Assembly (NCBI GenBank): GCA_963799315.1
Contig: CAWCWP010000001.1
Span: 496,001 to 560,000 of the forward strand
From: Parerythrobacter_A sp963799315
GTDB lineage: Bacteria > Pseudomonadota > Alphaproteobacteria > Sphingomonadales > Sphingomonadaceae
Reading direction: 5' to 3'
DNA length: 64,000 nucleotides
Shown one piece after another: positions 58,465-64,000 of the stretch. Position 1 is the stretch's first letter, and every line of letters starts with the position of its first letter. Under the pieces are notes generated by a model, which worked only from the letters and a program-made list of their open reading frames with translations, did no database searches and was not told where the DNA came from. The translations under genes and the position numbers were made by a program.

Positions 58465-59175
58465 ATGGCAATTGCACTCAGGCTTTCCCGGGGCGGCGCG
58501 AAGAAGCGGCCCTATTATCGCATCGTCGCCGCCGACAGCCGTCGCCCGCGCGACGGCAAGTATCTGGAGCAGATCGGCACCTACAACCCGCTGCTCGCCA
58601 AGGACGACGAGAAGCGCGTCCAGCTGAACGAAGACCGCATCCGGTACTGGCTGGGCGTCGGCGCGCAGCCGAGCGACCGCGTGCTGCGCTTCCTCGACGC
58701 CGCCGGTATCCGCGAGCGCACTGCGCGCAACAACCCGAACAAGGCGAAGCCCGGCGAAAAGGCCACCGAGCGCGCCGAAGAGCGTGAAGCCAAGGGCGTA
58801 GCCGCCGCCGAAGCCGCCAAGGAAGCGGAAGAAGCCGCCAAGGTCGCAGAAGCCGAAGCCAAGGAAGCCGCCAAGAAGGAAGCCGAAGAAGCGAAAGCTG
58901 CCAAGGCCGCCGAAAAGGATGCGCCCAAGGCCGACGACGAGTCGAGCAACGAAAATACGGCAACCGGTTCGGTGAAGACCGAAGAAACCGCTGAAGCCGT
59001 GGCTGATGCCGTTTCGGATGTCGTGTCCGAAGATGCGACCCCGCAGGATGCAGCCGCTATCGCTGAGGAAATGAACGAAGGCGGCCCGGTCCCCGGCCCG
59101 ACCGGCGATCAGGAAGAGATGGAAAAGCAGGCCGAAACACCTGCTGCCGAAAAGGCCGACGACAAGAAGGACTGA
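58465..59175 (+). CDS. rpsP: 30S ribosomal protein S16 with long acidic C-terminal extension
   Basis: The first 95 residues are ordinary S16 (MAIALRLSRGGAKKRPYYRI, DGKYLEQIGTYNPL, YWLGVGAQPSDRVLRFLDAA). About 140 further residues follow, made of Ala/Glu/Lys helical stretches and an Asp/Glu/Thr-rich end. Total 236 residues against the usual 80-165. The tail is probably partly coiled coil and partly disordered and faces the solvent. Extended S16 tails occur in some alphaproteobacteria; their role is unknown. Confidence 0.95.
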   Translation: MAIALRLSRGGAKKRPYYRIVAADSRRPRDGKYLEQIGTYNPLLAKDDEKRVQLNEDRIRYWLGVGAQPSDRVLRFLDAAGIRERTARNNPNKAKPGEKATERAEEREAKGVAAAEAAKEAEEAAKVAEAEAKEAAKKEAEEAKAAKAAEKDAPKADDESSNENTATGSVKTEETAEAVADAVSDVVSEDATPQDAAAIAEEMNEGGPVPGPTGDQEEMEKQAETPAAEKADDKKD

Positions 59176-59181
59176 TCCTTC

Positions 59182-59670
59182 GTGTCCACGCAAAAGCCCC
59201 TCACCCTTGCCGCCGTCACCGGCGCGCACGGGGTGGCGGGCGAAGTGCGGCTGAAACTGTTCGGCGAGGGGCTGACCGCCCTGAAAGCGCACACGCGCTT
59301 CAACGATGGTGCACTCACGCTGAAAAAGGTGCGCGACGATCACAAGGGCGGCGCGGTGGCGCGGTTCGCCGAAGTCGCGGACCGGAACGCGGCAGAAGCG
59401 CTGCGCGGCACCACGCTGACCGTGCCGCGCGAGGCCCTGCCGCCGCTGGCCGAGGACGAATTCTACCACGCCGACTTGCTCGGCTTGCCTGCCGTAAGCG
59501 AAGACGGCGCGACAATCGGCACGGTCGCCGATGTGCTGAATTACGGCGCGAGCGACCTCGTTGAAATCGAGAAGCCTGACGGCAAGCGCTACCTCGTTCC
59601 GCTGACCGCCAATGCCGTGCCGGACTGGAACGCGGAACGGCTGGTGGTGGCGGGGGCCTTTGTCGAATAG
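59182..59670 (+). CDS. rimM: Ribosome maturation factor RimM
   Basis: Assists 30S head assembly by binding S19. A 162-residue protein with the RimM N-terminal domain (LTLAAVTGAHGVAGEVRLKL) and a PRC-barrel C-terminal domain (EFYHADLLGLPAVSEDGATI, DLVEIEKPDGKRYLVPLT). Start is GTG at 59182, six bases after the rpsP stop. Confidence 0.95.
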   Translation: MSTQKPLTLAAVTGAHGVAGEVRLKLFGEGLTALKAHTRFNDGALTLKKVRDDHKGGAVARFAEVADRNAAEALRGTTLTVPREALPPLAEDEFYHADLLGLPAVSEDGATIGTVADVLNYGASDLVEIEKPDGKRYLVPLTANAVPDWNAERLVVAGAFVE

Positions 59671-59694
59671 GCTGCGGTCGGTTAGGGGGCGCGC

Positions 59695-60649
59695 ATGACC
59701 ATGCTCCCCGTCGCCATCGTCCAGGCCGCCCCAATACCGCTCGCAATAGGCGACGGCATCGGCAAAGCCGTCTCGCTCGCGCGCAAGGCTATCGACGATG
59801 GCGCGCAACTTGTCGCTTTCGGGGAGACATTCCTCGGCGGCTATCCGCTATGGCTGGACGAGGCACCCGGCGCCGCATTGTGGGACCATCCCGGCGCAAA
59901 AGCGCTGCATGCGATCATGCTGGAACAGGCGGTGGTTGCGAACGACGAGCGCCTGCTGCCCTTGCAGGAACTGTGCGACGCGACCGGCGCGTGCATCTCC
60001 ATCGGCGCGCATGAGCGCGTCCGGCGCAGTCTCTACAACAACCAGCTGCTGTTCCGCCCCGGCCTGCCGCCGCTGGACCATCGCAAGCTGGTGCCGACGC
60101 ATGGCGAGCGTCTGATCTGGATGCGCGGCGACGGCTCCACGCTGGGCGTGCATCAGGCGGAGTGGGGCACGGTGGGCAATCTCATCTGCTGGGAGCACTG
60201 GATGCCGCTCGCCCGTGCGGCGATGCATAATCTGGGCGAGGCGGTGCATGTCGCCGCGTGGCCCACGGTGCGCGAGGAATATGCGCTCGCCAGCCGTCAT
60301 TACGCGATGGAGGGGCGGTGTTTTGTGCTGGCGGCGGGGCTGGTGCAGCACCAAGGATGATTTGTTTGACGGGTTGGAGCGAGTTGGCGGGTCTGCGGAG
60401 GCAAAGGCGCTGTTCGAAGCGATTGCGGGCGCTGTGCTGAACAAGGGTGGCAGCGTCATTGTTGCACCGGACGCGCGCGTTGTGGCGCAAGCGGGAGAGG
60501 GCGAGGAAACGCTGCACGCCGAGCTGGATTTGAGCGAGATCGGCGGTGGTCTGGCTTCGCTCGATACGGACGGGCATTACGCGCGGCCCGATGTGTTCGA
60601 GTTGCGCGTGGATACGAAGGCGAAGGACGGAGTGCGTTGGGGCGATTGA
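59695..60649 (+). CDS. Carbon-nitrogen hydrolase, nitrilase family (one frameshift)
   Basis: Nitrilase-superfamily enzyme with the Glu-Lys-Cys triad in LVAFGETFLGGYPLW, HRKLVPTHGERLIW and VGNLICWEHWMPLAR, and the nitrilase-type AWPTVREEY. The WEH after the catalytic Cys favours a true nitrilase (nitrile to acid) over an amidase. An extra C at 60349 breaks the frame; removal reads AAGLVQTKDDLFDGLERVGG and 317 residues. It stands between rimM and vapBC, an unusual place. Substrate unknown. Confidence 0.85.
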
Positions 60650-60664
60650 CCTACCAAACCGCCA

Positions 60665-60686
60665 CGTATACACATCTCGTATATAC
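60665..60686 (+). promoter_or_regulatory. Candidate vapBC operator/promoter repeat
   Basis: Two CGTATA units (60665-60670 and 60678-60683) separated by seven bases, within an AT-rich GTATAC/GTATATAC sequence, 12 bases before the antitoxin start. Toxin-antitoxin operons are normally autoregulated at such repeats; binding here is inferred. Confidence 0.45.
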
Positions 60687-60697
60687 AGGAGATCGAA

Positions 60698-60967
60698 ATG
60701 GGTGACGAACCCCTCGCCAAGGCATTCAAATCGGGCAATTCCAAAGCGATCCGCATTCCCGCGACTGTCGACCTTGAGGTCGGGTCGCGGTGGAAGGCGC
60801 GTTATAATGAGGCAGGTGAGCTGGTTTTGACGCCGGTGGCCGAGAAGTCGGACCGGCTGGACATGAGCTTTGTCGGGAAAGGCTGTGGCCTTCGTCCTTT
60901 CACACGTGAAGAGCGCATCATCCATCCACGCCCTTCCGACGTAGGACCATTCCAGCCGGATGAGTAG
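60698..60967 (+). CDS. vapB: AbrB/VapB-type antitoxin
   Basis: An 89-residue protein with an N-terminal SpoVT-AbrB DNA-binding domain (AKAFKSGNSKAIRIPATVDL, GSRWKARYNEAGELVLTPV) and a C-terminal toxin-neutralising segment (GLRPFTREERIIHP). It overlaps vapC by eight bases, as type II antitoxins do. It would repress its own promoter with VapC. Confidence 0.85.
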   Translation: MGDEPLAKAFKSGNSKAIRIPATVDLEVGSRWKARYNEAGELVLTPVAEKSDRLDMSFVGKGCGLRPFTREERIIHPRPSDVGPFQPDE

Positions 60968-61334
60968 GCTGCGCTACTTACTGGATACAAATATCGTTAT
61001 CCTGGCGGTTGAAAGGCTGGAAACAAATGTACTTGCACGATTAGCGCAGGAAGACCCGGAAACGCTGGCTATTTCTACCGTAAGCTATGCTGAAATCCTG
61101 CGCGGTCTCGGGTCCGGCTTTCCGGAGGGATATGATATGTTTCTTTCCCAGATAGCTATCCTGCCGTTCGATGAACTCTGCGCGAAAGCCTATGCCAGCC
61201 TACCGTTCGAACGCCATGCCTTCGACCGGCTGATCGGCGCACATGCCAAGTCCGTGGATGCCACGATGGTTACGGCGAATGTGGCGGATTTCGACGATAT
61301 TCCCGGTCTGAAAATCGAAGACTGGACCCGATGA
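60960..61334 (+). CDS. vapC: PIN-domain ribonuclease toxin VapC
   Basis: A 124-residue PIN-domain endoribonuclease with the acidic residues in YLLDTNIVI, VSYAEILRGL, ERHAFDRLIGAHA and VADFDDIPGL, all four metal ligands visible, so it is likely active. VapC toxins cut tRNA or rRNA. It overlaps vapB upstream, and its stop overlaps the trmD start as ATGA, so a toxin gene is translationally coupled to an essential tRNA methyltransferase. Confidence 0.88.
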   Translation: MSRLRYLLDTNIVILAVERLETNVLARLAQEDPETLAISTVSYAEILRGLGSGFPEGYDMFLSQIAILPFDELCAKAYASLPFERHAFDRLIGAHAKSVDATMVTANVADFDDIPGLKIEDWTR

Positions 61335-62170
61335 CCTTCGCCGCCACCATCCTCACCCTATATCCGGAGATGTTTCCCGGACCATTGCAGCATTCGCTGG
61401 CGGGCAAGGCGCTGGGTCGGGGGGATTGGTCCTGCGAAACCGTGAACCCGCGCGACTTCGCCACCGACAGGCACCGCAAGGTTGACGATACGCCTGCCGG
61501 GGGTGGGGCGGGCATGGTGCTCAAGGCGGATGTGCTTGCGGCTGCGTTGGGTTCCCTTCAATCCGTTCGTCCTGAGCTTGTCGAAGGATCGTCTTTTCCT
61601 TCTCAAGACCGCATCGAGGTGAAGAACGGTCCTTCGACAGGCTCAGGACGAACGGGGGGCGAAGCAGTGCCTGTCCTCGCCATGACGCCACGCGGCACGC
61701 CGATTACGCAGGCGCGCATTCGCCAGCTTGCCGCCGGGCCGGGGGTTGTTATCCTGTGCGGGCGGTTCGAGGGGTTCGACGAACGGCTGTTCGAAGCGAG
61801 GCCGCAAATCGAGCAGGTCGGCGTGGGTGACATCGTTCTGTCGGGCGGGGAACCTGCGGCGCTGATGGTGCTCGATGCTTGCATTCGCCTGCTGCCCGGC
61901 GTAATGGGCGCGGCTTCCAGCGGAGCCGAGGAGTCGTTCGAGAACGGCCTCCTCGAATATCCGCAATATACCCGACCCGCGACGTGGGAAGGGCGCACGA
62001 TCCCCGAAGTGCTGCGATCGGGGGATCATGCGAAGATCGCGGCATGGCGTGCGCGCCGTTCCGAAGATCATACTCGGTTACGCAGGCCGGACTTGTGGGA
62101 GCGTTACACCAACGCTCGGGTCCGACCTGCCTCTGGCGCGCGGCATGAAGACGAAAGTCCTGACGAATGA
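61331..62170 (+). CDS. trmD: tRNA (guanine(37)-N1)-methyltransferase with in-frame repeat insertion
   Basis: Methylates G37 next to the anticodon, preventing +1 frameshifting. A 279-residue SPOUT trefoil-knot protein: TFAATILTLYPEMFPGPLQHS, VDDTPAGGGAGMVLKADVL, LCGRFEGFDERLFEARP and EYPQYTRPATWEGRTIPEVL are standard. About 33 extra residues, spanning SVRPELVEGSS and GPSTGSGRTGG (about residues 77-110), are encoded by an inverted repeat inserted in frame at 61563-61655. They fall in a surface loop just before the SAM knot (VPVLAMTPRGTPIT), and everything else is intact. Confidence 0.93.
   Translation: MTFAATILTLYPEMFPGPLQHSLAGKALGRGDWSCETVNPRDFATDRHRKVDDTPAGGGAGMVLKADVLAAALGSLQSVRPELVEGSSFPSQDRIEVKNGPSTGSGRTGGEAVPVLAMTPRGTPITQARIRQLAAGPGVVILCGRFEGFDERLFEARPQIEQVGVGDIVLSGGEPAALMVLDACIRLLPGVMGAASSGAEESFENGLLEYPQYTRPATWEGRTIPEVLRSGDHAKIAAWRARRSEDHTRLRRPDLWERYTNARVRPASGARHEDESPDE
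61563..61655. repeat. 30-bp inverted repeat inserted inside trmD
   Basis: The arm 61563-61592 (starts CCGTTCGTCCTGAGC) is inverted at 61626-61655 with two mismatches that still pair as G-U in RNA. The same sequence family is found between trpB and trpF (35535-35592). The 93-base length is a multiple of three and both arms are read through without a stop. Confidence 0.9.
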
Positions 62171-62535
62171 ACCTGATACAGACGCTCGAGGCGGAAGCCA
62201 TCGAGAACCTTGGCAAAGACATTCCCGAATTTCGCGCCGGTGACACCGTGCGCGTCGGCGTGAAAGTGATCGAAGGCACGCGCGAACGTGTGCAGAACTT
62301 CGAAGGCGTATGCATCGCGCGGTCGAACCGCGGCATGGGCAGCAATTTCACCGTCCGCAAGCTGAGCTTCGGCGAAGGCGTGGAGCGTGTGTTCCCGCTG
62401 TACTCGCCCACTGTCGACAGCATCACCGTGGTGCGTCGCGGCATCGTGCGCCGCGCGAAGCTGTATTACCTGCGCGGCCGCACCGGCAAGCGCGCGCGCA
62501 TCGCGGAACGCCGCGTCAACGCGCCCAAGAGCTGA
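62167..62535 (+). CDS. rplS: 50S ribosomal protein L19
   Basis: A 122-residue ribosomal protein at the 30S-50S interface: MNLIQTLEAEAIENLGKDIP, VIEGTRERVQNFEGVCIARS, FTVRKLSFGEGVERVFPLYS and RRAKLYYLRGRTGKRARIAE. Its ATG overlaps the trmD stop (ATGA). Last gene of the operon, followed by a strong terminator. Confidence 0.98.
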   Translation: MNLIQTLEAEAIENLGKDIPEFRAGDTVRVGVKVIEGTRERVQNFEGVCIARSNRGMGSNFTVRKLSFGEGVERVFPLYSPTVDSITVVRRGIVRRAKLYYLRGRTGKRARIAERRVNAPKS

Positions 62536-62560
62536 CGCTTTTCAGCCTCGCAAATATCGA

Positions 62561-62589
62561 AGGGCGGTCCTGCGTGGCCGCCCTTTTTG
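62561..62589 (+). terminator. Rho-independent terminator of the rpsP-rplS operon
   Basis: AGGGCGG (62561-62567) pairs with CCGCCCT (62578-62584) around a ten-base loop, followed by TTTTTG, 25 bases after the rplS stop. Confidence 0.9.
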
Positions 62590-62705
62590 TATCGGCGTTT
62601 TGCATTTCGCGCCAATCCCCGTCATTGCTGGTGCAGCCCTCGGCGTCTCGCAAAGACGGGATGCGGGCTGGTTACCACTTTGTTTTTCGGGGTTCGTTTT
62701 TTGCC

Positions 62706-64000
62706 ATGCGCCACCTTCTCGCCGCCACCGCACTGCTCGTTTCGGTTTCGACGCCGGCCCTTGCGGACGACCACACCATGACCACGGCGCCGGACCTGAC
62801 GTTCGAGCGCGTCTTCGCCAGCCCGTCGCTCAGCGGTGCGTCGCCGCGCGAGGCGAAACTGTCGCCCGATGGCCGCTATCTCACCCTGCTGCGCAACCGC
62901 GACGACGACCGCGAGCGATACGACCTGTGGGGCTATGACCGCGAGAGCGGCGAATGGACCATGCTGGTCGACAGCGAGAAGCTGGGCAGCGGGCGCGAGC
63001 TGTCCGAAGACGAAAAGATGCAGCGCGAACGGGCGCGCGTCGGCAATCTGAAGGGCATCATATCCTATCAGTGGACGGCGGACGGCAGCGGCGTGCTGGT
63101 CCCGCTGGATGGCGACCTGTATCTGGCAAAGCTGGACGGCACTGTGCAGCGCCTGACCGACACCGAGGAAAGCGAACTCAATCCCAAACTGAGCGAGACC
63201 GGCCGTTATGCCAGCTTCGTGCGCGAGCGGCGGCTGTTCGTAGGCGAGGTGGGTGCCGATGCGGTGCCCGTCACGCCCAAGGAAGGCGAACTGATCCGCT
63301 GGGGCGAGGCGGAATTCGTGGCGCAAGAGGAAATGGGACGCCTGACCGGCTATTGGTGGGCCAAGGACGACAGCCGCATCGCCGTACAACGCACCGACGA
63401 AAGCCCCGTCGGCGTGGTCACCCGCGCGGCAATCGGCGCGACGGGCACCAAGGTGTTCGACCAGCGCTATCCCGTTGCGGGCAGCGACAATGCCATCGTG
63501 CAATTGTTCGTGATGGATGCCGATGGCGGCAACCGCGTCGAAGTCGATCTGGGCGAGGAAACCGACATCTACCTCGCGCGAGTGGACTGGGCACCCGACG
63601 GCACGCTGTATGTGCAGCGTCAGAACCGCGAGCAGACCGTGCTGGACATGCTGAAAGTCGATCCGGCAACCGGCGCGAGCGAGGTACTGTTTACGGAAGA
63701 AGCCGCGACATCCGACTACTGGATCAATCTGAGCGACAGCTATCGCTTCCTGAAAGACGGTTCGCTGATCTGGTGGTCGGAACGCGACGGGTTTAGCCAC
63801 CTGTATCGCTTCGCCGATGGCGAATGGACTCAGCTGACCAGCGGTTCCTCACCCGTCACGGACCTGGTCGGTGTCGATCAGGAGCGCGGGCTTATCTATT
63901 ATCGCTGCGTGAAGGATGTGCTGGAGCAGCATGTCTATGTCACCGGCTACACTGGCGAAGGTCCGGCCTCGGAGGTTGTGGTGCAACTCACCACGAATGG
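62706..64000 (+). CDS. Dipeptidyl-peptidase IV-like S9 peptidase (3' partial)
   Basis: Exported serine peptidase, running off the window end with no stop in 431 codons. A signal peptide MRHLLAATALLVSVSTPALA is followed by the DPP IV N-terminal beta-propeller: EAKLSPDGRYLTLLRNRDDD, ISYQWTADGSGVLVPLDGDL, GRLTGYWWAKDDSRIAVQRT, SDNAIVQLFVMDADGG and RFLKDGSLIWWSERDGFSHL. The catalytic alpha/beta hydrolase domain lies beyond the edge. Likely cleaves X-Pro dipeptides in the periplasm. A single propeller cysteine is present in YYRCVKDV. Confidence 0.9.
   Translation, partial: MRHLLAATALLVSVSTPALADDHTMTTAPDLTFERVFASPSLSGASPREAKLSPDGRYLTLLRNRDDDRERYDLWGYDRESGEWTMLVDSEKLGSGRELSEDEKMQRERARVGNLKGIISYQWTADGSGVLVPLDGDLYLAKLDGTVQRLTDTEESELNPKLSETGRYASFVRERRLFVGEVGADAVPVTPKEGELIRWGEAEFVAQEEMGRLTGYWWAKDDSRIAVQRTDESPVGVVTRAAIGATGTKVFDQRYPVAGSDNAIVQLFVMDADGGNRVEVDLGEETDIYLARVDWAPDGTLYVQRQNREQTVLDMLKVDPATGASEVLFTEEAATSDYWINLSDSYRFLKDGSLIWWSERDGFSHLYRFADGEWTQLTSGSSPVTDLVGVDQERGLIYYRCVKDVLEQHVYVTGYTGEGPASEVVVQLTTN

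Noticed and set aside
60665..60686. A phage or integron attachment site at the nitrilase-vapBC insertion.
   Set aside because: No integrase, no tRNA target and no flanking direct repeats were found; the repeat fits a toxin-antitoxin operator better.

Overview
The window is GC-rich bacterial chromosome (about 64% GC by eye) from an alphaproteobacterium, most likely order Sphingomonadales and probably family Erythrobacteraceae. The pointers are the cckA/recA/alaS/icd neighbourhood, a CpdR response regulator beside an N-formylglutamate amidohydrolase, the trpF-trpB-trpA-accD-folC cluster, a split F0 ATP synthase operon (atpI-B-E-F'-F without the F1 genes), aroA-cmk-rpsA, rpsP-rimM-trmD-rplS, and the GTTC-N7-GTTC type of SOS box in front of recA. 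No phage, insertion sequence, CRISPR array or plasmid function is visible.

Layout. 1-6089: 5'-truncated cckA, two tandem DUF4139 genes (the second shattered by indels) and recA with a LexA box. 6090-14834: alaS, a CPA2 cation/proton antiporter, a GNAT-nitrilase fusion, isocitrate dehydrogenase and a NAD(P)-binding protein. 14926-26793: tRNA-Val(GAC), cpdR, N-formylglutamate amidohydrolase, SapC, an FAD-linked oxidase, a DEAD-box helicase, a MipA/OmpV protein, uvrD, a GFA protein, rsmD and rluB. 26908-31694: a four-helix-bundle protein, a Rieske oxygenase, an AmpG-type permease and folC. 31742-37900: accD and the trp genes, with repeat-filled spacers, then pyrF and a LapA-like protein. 37973-46916: purB, a DUF3857/transglutaminase/TPR protein, radC and the ydbH-ynbE-ydbL set for envelope lipid homeostasis. 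46987-49635: F0 ATP synthase. 49640-56516: quinone oxidoreductase, gloB, rpsA, cmk, aroA and a zinc-ribbon protein. 56589-62589: tRNA-Ala(GGC), ffh and a ribosomal operon (rpsP-rimM-trmD-rplS) interrupted by a nitrilase and a vapBC toxin-antitoxin pair. 62706-64000: 5' part of a dipeptidyl-peptidase IV-like enzyme.

How the genes fit together. Most are housekeeping: translation, DNA repair, tryptophan, nucleotide, aromatic and folate synthesis, energy conversion. CckA and CpdR belong to the same cell-cycle phosphorelay. YdbH, YnbE and YdbL form one inter-membrane system. The accessory signals are small: several families of palindromic intergenic repeats, one of them inserted in frame inside trmD and another forming the end of trpF, and vapBC in a ribosomal operon.

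A caution for every reader: fifteen genes, several of them normally essential (alaS, cmk, aroA), are broken by isolated single-base changes that are almost all +1 insertions. Removing one base restores a normal full-length protein each time. I treat these as probable sequencing errors and annotate the genes over their full repaired span. I found no convincing undescribed multi-gene system. The most interesting leads are the conserved 38-bp palindromic repeat found before trpA and rpsA, the perfect 35-bp inverted repeat between folC and accD, and the repeat-derived protein segments.
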